Shown here one piece after another: positions 33,775-42,616 of a DNA stretch of 64,000 nucleotides. A program made the position numbers and the translations under genes. The first letter of the stretch is position 1; each line of letters starts with the position of its first letter. The notes below the pieces were generated by a model that worked only from the letters and a program-made list of their open reading frames with translations, was not told the origin of the DNA and searched no databases. The stretch spans positions 124,001-188,000 of the forward strand of contig NZ_JBEPNO010000002.1 in assembly GCF_040546275.1 (NCBI RefSeq). Reading direction: 5' to 3'. Origin of the DNA: Nakamurella sp040546275. Lineage in GTDB: Bacteria; Actinomycetota; Actinomycetes; Mycobacteriales; Nakamurellaceae.

Positions 33775-35148
33775 TCAGTCCGGACCGTCGCCGCCGGAGG
33801 ACGAGACATCCGGGATCAGCAGCACCCGGTCGTCGGCGGCGACCGGCTTGCCTTTGCCGTCCTTGTTCGAGGTGGTCAGCCAGACGGCGTTCTTCGCCCC
33901 CGACTGGACGGTCAGCAGTCGGCCGTAGGTCTTGGCCAGCAGGACCCTGGTGCTGCCGGAGAAGCTGCCGGTGGCCGACATCGCGATCCCGGTGAGCTGC
34001 TGCTTGCCCAGGGAGGAGTTGATCAGCAGGCCGGACGAGGTAGCGCAGTCGGCGGCGCCGCCGTCGCCGGTCTTCCAGGTCCACACCGCGTCGCCGGACC
34101 GCAGCGTGGTGAAGTCTTTTCCCGACTTGGCCGGCAGCAGCACATCCGCGGCGGTCCGGTGGTCCAGGGCGGCCATGGCCCCGGTCGGCAACCGGCAGAG
34201 GCCAGTGACCTGGTTGAAGCCGGCGGAGAAGATCGGTGACGTGGGCTTCGGGTTGCCAACGGCCGGCTTCCCGAACTCGTCGATGCGCAGCAGCTTGCCG
34301 GCCAGCGAGGTGGCGGCCGCGGGTTTCGCCGACCCGAGGTTCCCGGTCCCCACGTACAGGACGCTGTCGGCGGTGAACGCGATCGCGCCACCGTTGCCGG
34401 TGGTGGCCCGGGGAATACCGGTGAGGATCGCCTTCGGCTTCTCGCCGGGCGCTATCCGGATCACCCGGTTGTCGGTCGCCGTCGTGACGTAGGCGTAGAT
34501 CAGCCCGTCCTCGCTGTAGGACGGCGAGATCGCGATGCCCAGCAGGCCGCCGTCGCCCTTCGCGTTGATTCCGCCGACTGTGGTGACCAGCACCGGCTTG
34601 CTTCCGGATACCACCTTCAGGATGCGGCCGGTGGTGCGTTCTCCGACCAGTGCCGAGATCCCGTCCGGCAGCGGTGCCAGCCCCCAGGGCGCGGCCAGGC
34701 AGGCGGCGACGACGATCGGGTCGGTCGGCGCACACGGGTCGGCGGGAGGGGTGGTGGCAGGTGGGCTCGTCGAATTCGGGGTGGCGCTGCTCGGCGGAGA
34801 CGACCCGGGGGTGGTGCTCGCCGGCAACTGCTGCGGGACCACCGGGGTGACCTCGGCTGCCGTCAGGCTGGGCTGGACGGTGTAGGGCTGGCTGGTGGCG
34901 GTGAAATCACCGCAGGCGGCGATGGCCAGACCGAACGTCAACACCAGGGCGACGGTGCGGCTCCCGCGCAGCAGAGCTCGCCGGCGGAGCCGGGGCGAGC
35001 GACCACTCGGGAGCAGGCCTTGGCGTCGTCGAGTGAGCGCGACGCGGGCCGAAGGGTCGATCGAGCGGTCACGCAAGTGGCTCCTGGGTGACGGCCGTTG
35101 CTCGAGCAAACCGTTGTCGACAAGCGCGGCGGGTATGGGGGCGTCCAT
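33775..35148 (-). CDS. Lipoprotein with sugar (glucose/sorbosone) dehydrogenase-like beta-propeller
   Basis: 457 residues. A basic N-terminal stretch (~60 residues) precedes a hydrophobic segment ending in the lipobox-like LAIAACGD. A Pro/Thr/Ser linker follows, and then the propeller: PWGLAPLPDGISALVGERTTG, GDGGLLGIAISPSY, YAYVTTATDNRVIR, GNGGAIAFTADSVLYVGTG. These are the marks of PQQ-dependent aldose/sorbosone dehydrogenase-like proteins, though PQQ ligands cannot be confirmed. The ATG at 35148 overlaps the stop of the upstream PH-domain gene by one base (TGATG), so it belongs to a ydbS-ydbT-like operon. The long N-terminus suggests the true signal peptide may begin at an internal start. 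Confidence 0.78.
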   Translation of the reverse strand: MDAPIPAALVDNGLLEQRPSPRSHLRDRSIDPSARVALTRRRQGLLPSGRSPRLRRRALLRGSRTVALVLTFGLAIAACGDFTATSQPYTVQPSLTAAEVTPVVPQQLPASTTPGSSPPSSATPNSTSPPATTPPADPCAPTDPIVVAACLAAPWGLAPLPDGISALVGERTTGRILKVVSGSKPVLVTTVGGINAKGDGGLLGIAISPSYSEDGLIYAYVTTATDNRVIRIAPGEKPKAILTGIPRATTGNGGAIAFTADSVLYVGTGNLGSAKPAAATSLAGKLLRIDEFGKPAVGNPKPTSPIFSAGFNQVTGLCRLPTGAMAALDHRTAADVLLPAKSGKDFTTLRSGDAVWTWKTGDGGAADCATSSGLLINSSLGKQQLTGIAMSATGSFSGSTRVLLAKTYGRLLTVQSGAKNAVWLTTSNKDGKGKPVAADDRVLLIPDVSSSGGDGPD

Positions 35149-36761
35149 CACGCTTCACGGTACGTGCCGGAGGCGACGTCGCGTGCCCGGTCCGCCAGGT
35201 CGAGATCCCGCATCGTCGAGGATGGGATGAATCCGGTGGAGCGCCGACCGACGCGGTGCTGCACTAGTACAGCGTCGTCGAACTCCAGATGACGGACCCG
35301 GGCCTTGCGCCTGGAGGACAGCAGCAGCCGGACGCCGCCCAGCCCGGCCCGGCGCTGCAGTGGGGTCCTGGTGATCTCGGTCAGTTGCACCCGTTCACGT
35401 CGGGCGATGACGGTGTGACGGGCCAGCACCCGACGCCAGCGCAGCGTGACGGTGTCGGGTTCCAGCAGCCACCCGGCGTCGGCCGCCTGTCCCCAGCCGA
35501 CGAGCAGTGCCAGTGGGATCGGCAGATACGCGAGGTAGGCGCCCCAGCCGGGAAGGAAGGCGAGCCCGAGCGTCGGAGGCAGGGCCAGCAGCACCGGCAG
35601 CGTGAAATAGCGGCGCCGCGCCCGGACCGGGACGCGATGGATCGGGGCGGGGCGCCAGCCGAGCTCGGGGAGGGCCCTGCCGACCAGTTCGGCCGCCTGA
35701 TCTACCCTGATCAGCGGAAACAGCATCCGCTCCGTGTCGTTGGAGCTGCTCAGCCCGGCCACCTCGACCTCCAGCGCGCAGTACCCGAGCAGGCGCCGCC
35801 ACCAGCCCTCGACAACCCGGACAGCTTGCACCCGGTCGACCGGGATCGTGCCGGACCGCTGGGCGATCAGGCCGCGGCTGATGCGGAGGCGTTCACCTTC
35901 GCGGACGAGGGTGAACCTGGCCAACCGCAACGAGGTCAGCCCGATCCCGGCGAAGACGGCCACGGCGACCGCGGCGAGCAACAGCAGGGCAGTGGTGGGG
36001 CCGCCGGTGAACACCTCCCGGGTGATCCGCCGGAAGAGTTGCTCCGGCAACAGGTCCCGAGCACGCCCGATGGTCGCGGCGGCGCCGGCCAGCATCAGCG
36101 GGATCGAGGTCCCGGTGAACGCCGCGATCAGCAGGGTGCGGGTGCCGAGGACAGCGAGGGTCTCCGGTACCGGTGCATTGGCGCTCTTCCGCAGGGTCGT
36201 GCCAGCCGGAAGGGACTCGGTCCCCGCGTCCGCTTCCGCGGACGGGAGTGGCAGACCGGACGGGATCGGACCGTCCGCGGAGGACATCGGTCCCGGCTGG
36301 GCCAGTGCGACCCGCAGTTCCTCCAGTGCCGATGCCGAGAGACACGCAAGGTGCACCGAGGCGCGGTGGTTGTTCCCCGGCGTCTGGATCTTCAGCCCCC
36401 AGACCCCGCAGATCCGCTGTACCACACCACGTTCGGCGTCCAGAGCGGTGATCCGGTTGATGCCGATGATGTCCTGGGTCCGCCTGAACAGACCGGAGCG
36501 AACCCGAAGGCTGCCGTCACGCACCGAGTACTTCTTCACCCACCAGTTGGCCACCGACAGGAGCACGACGACTCCGGCGAGCGCCCCGATGGACCACCCG
36601 GGCGCCTGCCAGATCCCGACCGCGATGAGCGGGATCAGGGAGCGGAGGTTCCGGCCGAAACTGATCAGCAGGTAGGCGGGGTGCAGGCGGCGTTCGGAGA
36701 TCGTGCGTGACTCGGCCGGTGCAGCCGCCGGGGTGGCCACCATGGCCGGGTCAGGTGTCAT
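35148..36761 (-). CDS. PH-domain membrane protein, YdbT-like
   Basis: 537 residues with several membrane pairs and repeated bacterial PH (bPH2) domains. The first follows SLIPLIAVGIWQ (WVKKYSVRDGSLRVRSGLFRRTQDIIGINRIT, in parts); the second has RLRISRGLIAQRSGTIPVDRVQAVRV; the third lies near VTLRWRRVLARHTVIARRERV. This is the YdbT layout. It overlaps the YdbS-like gene by 11 bp and is followed directly by the lipoprotein gene. YdbS/YdbT pairs are linked in other bacteria to envelope stress and membrane-active compounds; the mechanism is unknown. Confidence 0.88.
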   Translation of the reverse strand: MTPDPAMVATPAAAPAESRTISERRLHPAYLLISFGRNLRSLIPLIAVGIWQAPGWSIGALAGVVVLLSVANWWVKKYSVRDGSLRVRSGLFRRTQDIIGINRITALDAERGVVQRICGVWGLKIQTPGNNHRASVHLACLSASALEELRVALAQPGPMSSADGPIPSGLPLPSAEADAGTESLPAGTTLRKSANAPVPETLAVLGTRTLLIAAFTGTSIPLMLAGAAATIGRARDLLPEQLFRRITREVFTGGPTTALLLLAAVAVAVFAGIGLTSLRLARFTLVREGERLRISRGLIAQRSGTIPVDRVQAVRVVEGWWRRLLGYCALEVEVAGLSSSNDTERMLFPLIRVDQAAELVGRALPELGWRPAPIHRVPVRARRRYFTLPVLLALPPTLGLAFLPGWGAYLAYLPIPLALLVGWGQAADAGWLLEPDTVTLRWRRVLARHTVIARRERVQLTEITRTPLQRRAGLGGVRLLLSSRRKARVRHLEFDDAVLVQHRVGRRSTGFIPSSTMRDLDLADRARDVASGTYREA

Positions 36762-37329
36762 CGGCCAAGTGGGCCAGCAGCCCGATGCGGGCGCGGACGT
36801 CCGCTGCCTCGTCCTCGTCGAGGGCCTGGACGAGGACCGAACCGGCTGCGGTGTGGATGTGCAGGTCGGACAGTCGGAAGCGGCGGGCGAGCAGGCCCTG
36901 TTCGGACTTGAGATGCTGCACCCGGTTCATCGGGACGAGGGTCCTGGTCTGCACCAGCCAGCCGTGCTGGAGATCGATCTCCCGGTCCGACAACGAGTAC
37001 CAGAACAGCCGGTACCGGATCGGCGGGCGGATGACGGCCCCGACCACCAGGTACCAGAACGCGGCGAGACCGACCAGGATCCATCGGATCGTCGGATCCG
37101 GCCAGCGCAGTCCGATGGCGCCCCAGGTGAGCAGGCCGACGGTGAACGCACCCGCCAGCAACGCCCGGACCCGCCAGTAGGTCACTGCTCGAGCCGGAAG
37201 ACGCTGCCGGGCAACGGGATCGTCGCCGGGTAGCGCCGCGAACCGCGGATCGGGCCCCGAAGGTCCCGGCGCCCCGGGGCCGCCTGCAGCACCTGGAACC
37301 CCGGCCTCCGATCTCGAGGAACTACTCAC
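36751..37329 (-). CDS. PH-domain membrane protein, YdbS-like
   Basis: 192 residues. After a Gly/Pro-rich N-terminus come two membrane segments (ALLAGAFTVGLLTWGAIGL and WILVGLAAFWYLVVGAVI) and one bPH2 domain (YSLSDREIDLQHGWLVQTRT, LVPMNRVQHLKSEQGLLARR). It pairs with the YdbT-like gene, as usual for this family. The GTG at 37329 was preferred because it lies just past the ilvD stop; an earlier start would overlap ilvD. Internal starts near residue 45 are possible. Confidence 0.85.
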   Translation of the reverse strand: MSSSSRSEAGVPGAAGGPGAPGPSGPDPRFAALPGDDPVARQRLPARAVTYWRVRALLAGAFTVGLLTWGAIGLRWPDPTIRWILVGLAAFWYLVVGAVIRPPIRYRLFWYSLSDREIDLQHGWLVQTRTLVPMNRVQHLKSEQGLLARRFRLSDLHIHTAAGSVLVQALDEDEAADVRARIGLLAHLADDT

Positions 37330-37339
37330 CTGCCGCTCG

Positions 37340-39202
37340 TCAGGAATTCTTGTGCTGCCTGGGCGGGACGTGCCGGACGGCGCCGGTCGAGGCAGACGAG
37401 GCCATCGAGGCATACGCCTGCAACGCCTTCGACACCACTCGCTCGCGGCTGCGGGGCTCCCACGGACGCTCGGAGGCCTCCATCTTGGCCCGCCGCTCGG
37501 CCAGCACGTCGTCGCCGACGTCGACCCGGAGGACCCGGCTGTCGACGTCGATCTCGATCTGGTCGCCGTCCTCGATCAGGCCGATGGCCCCGCCCGCCCA
37601 GGCCTCCGGTGAGATGTGCCCGACGGAGATGCCGGACGAGCCACCGGAGAACCGCCCGTCGGTGATCAGGGCGCAGACCTTGCCGAGGCCAAGGCCTTTC
37701 AGGAAGGACGTCGGGTGCAGCATCTCCTGCATACCTGGCCCTCCGGCCGGTCCCTCGTAGCGGATGACCACGACGTGACCTGGTTGCACCTTCTTGCCCA
37801 GGATCGCCTCCACCGCGTCCTCCTGGGACTCGAGAACGATGGCGCTACCGGTGAAGTGGAACAGCGACGGGTCGATGCCGGCCGTCTTGATGACGGCGCC
37901 GTCCAGCGCGATGTTGCCGTAGAGCACCTGCAGACCGCCCTCGACCGTGTAGGCGTGCGCCTTGTCGTGGATGCACCCGTTCGCAGCGTCGAGATCCAAC
38001 GAATCCCAGCGGTTCGCGGTCGAGAACGCCTGCACCGTCCGGACTCCGCCCGGTGCGGCGTGGAAGAGCTCCACCGCAGCGGCCGACGGCGACTCCGACC
38101 GGACGTCCCACTCCGTCAGCCAGGAATCGATGTCACCTGAATGAACCGTGTGCACCGACGTGTCGAGCAGGTCGGCCCGGTAGAGCTCACCGAGGATGGC
38201 CGGGATGCCGCCGGCCCGGTGCACGTCCTCCATGTGGAAGTCGGAGTTGGGAGCGACCTTGGACAGGCACGGCACCCGCTTGCTGATCGCGTCGATATCA
38301 GCCAGCGTGAAGTCGATCTCGCCCTCGATCGCCGCGGCCAGGATGTGCAGCACCGTGTTGGTGGAGCCACCCATCGCCACGTCCAGAGCCATGGCATTGC
38401 CGAACGCTGCCTTGGTCGCGATGTTGCGGGGGAGCACCGAATCGTCGTCGCCGTCGTAGTACTTCCTGGCCAGTTCGACGATCAGGGAACCGGCCCGTAG
38501 GAACAGGTCCTTGCGGGCGATGTGGGTCGCGAGGGTGGATCCGTTGCCGGGCAACGCAAGTCCGAGCGCCTCGGCCAGGCAGTTCATCGAGTTGGCGGTG
38601 AACATGCCCGAGCAGGAGCCGCAGGTCGGGCAGGCGGACCGCTCCACCTCCTCCAGGGAGGCGGCGTCCACGCCCGGGGTGGCGGAGGCCGAGATGGCGG
38701 TGATCAGGTCGGAGGAGCTGTGTGCGACACCGTCGACGATGACGGCCTTGCCGGCCTCCATCGGGCCGCCGGAGACGAACACCACCGGGATGTTGAGCCG
38801 GAGCGCGGCCATCAACATGCCCGGGGTGATCTTGTCGCAGTTGGAGATGCACACCAGGGCGTCGGCGCAGTGGGCGTTGACCATGTACTCGACCGAGTCG
38901 GCGATGAGTTCGCGGCTGGGCAACGAGTAGAGCATCCCGGCGTGGCCCATCGCGATGCCGTCGTCGACCGCGATGGTGTTGAACTCTTTCGAAACACCAC
39001 CGGACGCCGCCACCGCTGAAGCCACCAGGTCGCCCATGTCCTTGAGATGGACGTGGCCGGGGACGAACTGCGTGTAGGAGTTGGCGATCGCGATGATCGG
39101 CTTGCCGAAGTCCGACTCGGTCATCCCGGTGGCGCGCCACAACGCTCGGGCACCGGCCATGTTGCGGCCGTGGGTGGACGTTCTGGAACGGAGCGGGGGC
39201 AT
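37340..39202 (-). CDS. ilvD: Dihydroxy-acid dehydratase
   Basis: 620 residues. Fe-S and active-site motifs are intact: SNCDKITPGML, ACPTCGSCSGMFTANSMNCL (20 residues), VAMGGSTNTVLHI, GPAGGPGMQEML and TDGRFSGGSSGISVGH. It performs the third step of valine and isoleucine synthesis and serves leucine through ketoisovalerate. The ATG at 39202 has AGGAG five bases upstream, which decides the start within a much longer open frame. It lies apart from ilvBNC and on the opposite strand, as in many actinobacteria. Confidence 0.97.
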   Translation of the reverse strand: MPPLRSRTSTHGRNMAGARALWRATGMTESDFGKPIIAIANSYTQFVPGHVHLKDMGDLVASAVAASGGVSKEFNTIAVDDGIAMGHAGMLYSLPSRELIADSVEYMVNAHCADALVCISNCDKITPGMLMAALRLNIPVVFVSGGPMEAGKAVIVDGVAHSSSDLITAISASATPGVDAASLEEVERSACPTCGSCSGMFTANSMNCLAEALGLALPGNGSTLATHIARKDLFLRAGSLIVELARKYYDGDDDSVLPRNIATKAAFGNAMALDVAMGGSTNTVLHILAAAIEGEIDFTLADIDAISKRVPCLSKVAPNSDFHMEDVHRAGGIPAILGELYRADLLDTSVHTVHSGDIDSWLTEWDVRSESPSAAAVELFHAAPGGVRTVQAFSTANRWDSLDLDAANGCIHDKAHAYTVEGGLQVLYGNIALDGAVIKTAGIDPSLFHFTGSAIVLESQEDAVEAILGKKVQPGHVVVIRYEGPAGGPGMQEMLHPTSFLKGLGLGKVCALITDGRFSGGSSGISVGHISPEAWAGGAIGLIEDGDQIEIDVDSRVLRVDVGDDVLAERRAKMEASERPWEPRSRERVVSKALQAYASMASSASTGAVRHVPPRQHKNS

Positions 39203-39282
39203 ACGGACTCCTGCGGTGGTGACGACTGGATGTCGACCTGGTCTTGACGATCGAGGGTCGGCCCAGCGGGCGTGTACCGACG

Positions 39283-39753
39283 TTACTCGCCGCTCGGGAC
39301 CGACTCCTCGGGCTCTGTCGGTGCTGTGGGTCCGGTGGACACCCTCGGTTCGGCAGCTTCCGCGGCCGGGGGCGCGTCCTTGCCGAGCAGCAACCGTCCG
39401 CCCGACACGCGCGCCAGCCGCGGCATGTCCCGCGGGCGGACCATCGGCAGGCGCATCCGACGTCCGTCGAGCGCGACGGCTGTTGCCCATCGTGGTCCGC
39501 GGAACTCGAAGCCGTCCAGGTCCGACCAGTTGATGCGCCGGATGCCGAACAGCCCGGTGGTGGTGATCCTGGTGGTGTCCGCGACGGTCCGGGTGGTCAG
39601 GATGTAGACGAGCCCGCCGAGGGGTAGCAGGTAGAACGCCAGGAAGAGGTCGGATCCGGCGTTGGCCAGGGGTGTCACGGCGATGAACAACAGAAAGGGA
39701 ATCAGGAACGAAAAGCCGGGCAGCCGGAACACGGCGCGGTCGGAGCGGATCAC
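39283..39753 (-). CDS. Small membrane protein with a bacterial PH-like domain (bPH6 type)
   Basis: 156 residues. Two hydrophobic segments near the N-terminus (FLIPFLLFIAVTPLANAG and LFLAFYLLPLGGLVYIL) are followed by a PH-like strand pattern (TRITTTGLFGIRRINWSDLD, GFEFRGPRWATAVALDGRRM). A Pro/Ala/Glu-rich tail ends the protein. The family is common in actinobacteria and has no known function. It stands divergent from the secreted CAP protein gene and upstream of ilvD on the same strand, 80 bp away. Confidence 0.8.
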   Translation of the reverse strand: MIRSDRAVFRLPGFSFLIPFLLFIAVTPLANAGSDLFLAFYLLPLGGLVYILTTRTVADTTRITTTGLFGIRRINWSDLDGFEFRGPRWATAVALDGRRMRLPMVRPRDMPRLARVSGGRLLLGKDAPPAAEAAEPRVSTGPTAPTEPEESVPSGE

Positions 39754-39891
39754 CGTTCCATGGTTGCACCTCGCGACGCCGGGCCGTGCCGGCTCACATC
39801 CAGCAGGTATCGGTCAGGTGACTGCTATCGTTTCTGTCACGCAAGCTCTACGAAGCGTAACCATTTTGCGATCGATGCGGCGGGGATTCTG

Positions 39892-42213
39892 ATGACTTTG
39901 AGACAGATGTTCATTGGGTTCATGTCCGCAGCGGTGGTGCTCACCGTGACGGCGGGCCCGGCCGGCGCTGGAACTGTCGATGCGGCAACAGCGGGTGCAG
40001 TCGTGGCTGCTCCGTCGGTTGGAGACGGCCCCACCACACCCAGCACGGCGCAGGGACTCTCCGGACGACGATCGACCCTACCCGCCCAGCCCCAACACGA
40101 GAGCTCGCCAGGAAACCAGCCGCAGAGCCAGCACGTCGGCGCAGCAGCCATCAACCCGGCCGGTAACCCGGTGGCCAACATCGCGCCGAACCCGGCCTTT
40201 CCGGCCCGCTGCTACCAGGCGTACCAGAGCGTCGACTGCACGACTGCCGTAGTCGCGGCATTGAACAATGCGCGCAGGGTGATCGGCCAGCCCTCCTACC
40301 TGCTGCCGGCCAGCTTCGCCCAGATGACGCCCGCCTACCAGTTCCTGGTGCTCTCCAACGCGGATCGCGTGCTGGCCGGGCGCACCCCGATCACCGCCTT
40401 CAACCCGACCCTGAACGCCGTCGCGCAGCAGGCGGCCAACGGCAGCACCGATCCCACCGGGCCGGACACGGTGGACGGTGTCAACACGAAGTTCTGGACC
40501 GCCAACTGGGCCGGCGGGATGAGCCCGCTCGAGGCCTACTACGACTGGATGTACTACGACGGGTACGGCAGCAACAACATCGACTGCACCTCGGCGACCG
40601 ATCAGGACTGCTGGGGCCACCGCGAGAACACCCTGTGGAACTTCGGATCCGACGAGGTCGCGATGGGCGTCGGCGTCAAGTTGAGCGGCGCAAGCTACGG
40701 GACGTCGTTCTCCGAGCTCTACTGGTCCTACAGTCCGACCGGGACCCGGATCCCGCGGTTGCCGACCGTGGTGTCGGTCGCGGCCACCGGCGGGCCGGCG
40801 GCCGGCGGTACCCGGGTCACCCTTCGCGGCAACGGATTGGAGACCGCCACCGCCGTCTACTTCGGCAGCCGAACTGCGCCCCCGCTCTATCGGTCGGCCA
40901 CCAGCATCATCGTGGCCACGCCGCCGGGCACGGGGGTGGTGCCGGTCAGGGTGATGGGTGACGGGGGCCTCGGACCGGCGACGCCGGTGGCCACCTTCTC
41001 CTACCTGGCCGGGGCCGGACCCGGATCGTTCGTGCCGCTGTCCCCGAACAGACTGCTGGACACCAGATCCGGGTTGGGCGCCCTGAAGACCCCGGTGCCG
41101 TCGAAGAAGACGCTGCGGTTGCCGGTGCTCGGCCACGGCGGCGTTCCGTCGTCGGGGGTGGATGCGGTGGTGCTCAACGTGTCGGCTGTCGCTCCGACGG
41201 TCGCCGGCTTCCTGACCGTGTCCGCCAGCACGACTTCACCGGCGCCGCGGATCTCCAACCTCGCCTTCAACCGCGGCCAGACGGTCGCGAACCTGGTGGT
41301 GGCCCAGGTGGGTCATGACGGCAAGGTGGCCATGTACAACGGGTCCGGCGGCACCGTCGACCTGATCGCCGATGTCTCCGGCTACTACCTGGCGGCGCCA
41401 CCGAAGTCCCTGCCGACCGCGGCCGGCTCCTTCACCTCCGTCGTGCCGACCCGTCTGGTGGACACGCGGGTGGCACCGGCGACCGAACTGGCGGCCTCGG
41501 GCACCGCTCGGATCACCATGACGGGCCGGGCCGGGATCCCGACGTCGGGGGTGTCCGCGGTGGTGGTCAACGTGACCGCGGTCAACCCGGCCGCCCCGGG
41601 GTACTTCACCGTGTACGCCTCGGGCGGGGCACGGCCGACCTCGTCGAACCTCAATTTCGTCGCCCGCCAGACGGTGCCGAACCTGGTGGTCAGCCCCGTC
41701 GGGTCCGACGGGCGGATCGCTCTGTTCAACGGCTCGCGCGGCTCGGTCGACCTCTTGATCGACGTCATCGGGTACGTGCGGGCCGGTGCCGCCAACACCA
41801 GGGGCGCGATCATCCCGGTGACCCCGGCGCGCCTGTTCGACTCGCGAACGGGGGTCGGCATCGGGACCTCACCGCCGTACGACTTCACGCCACCCATGGG
41901 GCAGACCTACATCGTCTCCAACCAGTACCGGGTTCCGTTGGCGGTGACGGGCAGGCAGGGCGTGCCGGCCACCGGCGTCTCTGCCGTGGTGCTCAACGTG
42001 ACCGTCGTCGCGCCGGCTGCACCCGGCTACTACACCGTCTATCCGGACGGCCTCGGGATACCCGGCGTCTCCAACCTCAACTTCACGGCCGGGCGGACGG
42101 TGCCGAACCTGGTGATAGTGCCGGTGGCCAGGAACGGCCTGGTCAACCTCTACAACGGGTCGACTTCCTACGGCAGCCTGATCGTCGACGTTGCGGGTTA
42201 CGTGCTCGGCTGA
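39892..42213 (+). CDS. Secreted CAP-like protein with a TIG domain and three LDTR repeat domains
   Basis: 773 residues. A signal peptide (FIGFMSAAVVLTVTAGPAGAG) precedes a disordered stretch. A CAP/SCP-like domain spans about residues 120-280 (VLSNADRVLAGRTPITAFNP, ending in GHRENTLWNFGSDEVAMGVG), then an IPT/TIG domain at ~290-375 (AAGGTRVTLRGNGLETATAVYFG). Three copies of a ~120-residue domain follow, starting near 380 (RLLDTRSG), 515 (RLVDTRVA) and 640 (RLFDSRTG), each with a VVLNV/VVVNV strand, a SNL(N/A)F block and a D(V/I)xGY end. Such repeats occur in secreted actinobacterial proteins without known function. The ATG at 39892 starts the signal peptide; the open frame upstream is not protein-like. 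Confidence 0.85.
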   Translation: MTLRQMFIGFMSAAVVLTVTAGPAGAGTVDAATAGAVVAAPSVGDGPTTPSTAQGLSGRRSTLPAQPQHESSPGNQPQSQHVGAAAINPAGNPVANIAPNPAFPARCYQAYQSVDCTTAVVAALNNARRVIGQPSYLLPASFAQMTPAYQFLVLSNADRVLAGRTPITAFNPTLNAVAQQAANGSTDPTGPDTVDGVNTKFWTANWAGGMSPLEAYYDWMYYDGYGSNNIDCTSATDQDCWGHRENTLWNFGSDEVAMGVGVKLSGASYGTSFSELYWSYSPTGTRIPRLPTVVSVAATGGPAAGGTRVTLRGNGLETATAVYFGSRTAPPLYRSATSIIVATPPGTGVVPVRVMGDGGLGPATPVATFSYLAGAGPGSFVPLSPNRLLDTRSGLGALKTPVPSKKTLRLPVLGHGGVPSSGVDAVVLNVSAVAPTVAGFLTVSASTTSPAPRISNLAFNRGQTVANLVVAQVGHDGKVAMYNGSGGTVDLIADVSGYYLAAPPKSLPTAAGSFTSVVPTRLVDTRVAPATELAASGTARITMTGRAGIPTSGVSAVVVNVTAVNPAAPGYFTVYASGGARPTSSNLNFVARQTVPNLVVSPVGSDGRIALFNGSRGSVDLLIDVIGYVRAGAANTRGAIIPVTPARLFDSRTGVGIGTSPPYDFTPPMGQTYIVSNQYRVPLAVTGRQGVPATGVSAVVLNVTVVAPAAPGYYTVYPDGLGIPGVSNLNFTAGRTVPNLVIVPVARNGLVNLYNGSTSYGSLIVDVAGYVLG

Positions 42214-42240
42214 GGCATCGCACTCGAGCACCCAGCAACG

Positions 42241-42269
42241 CCCCGGCGGCACGACGAACGCCGCCGGGG
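42241..42269 (+). terminator. Hairpin terminator after the CAP gene
   Basis: A 10-bp stem, CCCCGGCGGC/GCCGCCGGGG, with a 9-base loop, 28 bp past the stop and immediately before the ilv promoter. Confidence 0.8.
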
Positions 42270-42276
42270 GCCTGGT

Positions 42277-42305
42277 TTGACAGGCCCAGGTGTGCGCCGT
42301 ATGGT
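42277..42305 (+). promoter_or_regulatory. Promoter of the ilvBNC operon
   Basis: A consensus -35 TTGACA (42277-42282) is followed after 17 bp by TATGGT (42300-42305). This predicts transcription from about 42312-42313, which is the first base of a GTG that opens the leader peptide. Confidence 0.75.
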
Positions 42306-42312
42306 CCAAAGT

Positions 42313-42339
42313 GTGTCCCTGATTCTCGTACTCCGCTAG
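42313..42339 (+). CDS. ilv leader peptide rich in Val/Leu/Ile codons
   Basis: A mini-gene reading V(M)SLILVLR-stop: five of its eight codons are Leu, Ile or Val, not counting the start. It begins at the predicted transcription start, so it would be translated from a leaderless mRNA. An in-frame ATG at 42301 (giving MVQSVSLILVLR) is possible only if transcription starts further upstream. A terminator hairpin follows 56 bp later. This is the classical layout for ribosome-mediated attenuation of branched-chain amino acid operons. Confidence 0.75.
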   Translation: MSLILVLR

Positions 42340-42394
42340 CGCGTCGCGGTTCGGACGGTAGACAACACCCCGTCGATCTCCGAATACGACGCGC

Positions 42395-42434
42395 AACCCC
42401 TTCGTCGCCCCTCACCGGTGACAAGGGGTTTTTT
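42395..42434 (+). terminator. Rho-independent attenuator in the ilvBNC leader
   Basis: An AACCCCTT/AAGGGGTT stem with a 20-base loop and six T residues at the 3' side. It is one of very few U-tract terminators in the window. It lies between the leader peptide and ilvB, 183 bp before the ilvB start. Confidence 0.82.
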
Positions 42435-42616
42435 GTTGCCCAGACCAGGGCGATGGGCCCGGCCACCACACCGGACCACCACGGCGAACACGACATCTCC
42501 CGCACTTTTGAAGATCGCAGTTCGAGACCCAACGGGGGTCTCCGGACGCGCCAGACCCGATCATCCGCAAGCGGCCCGCTCCACCAGGCCCGATGAACGT
42601 CAGAAGGTCCCCTGTC

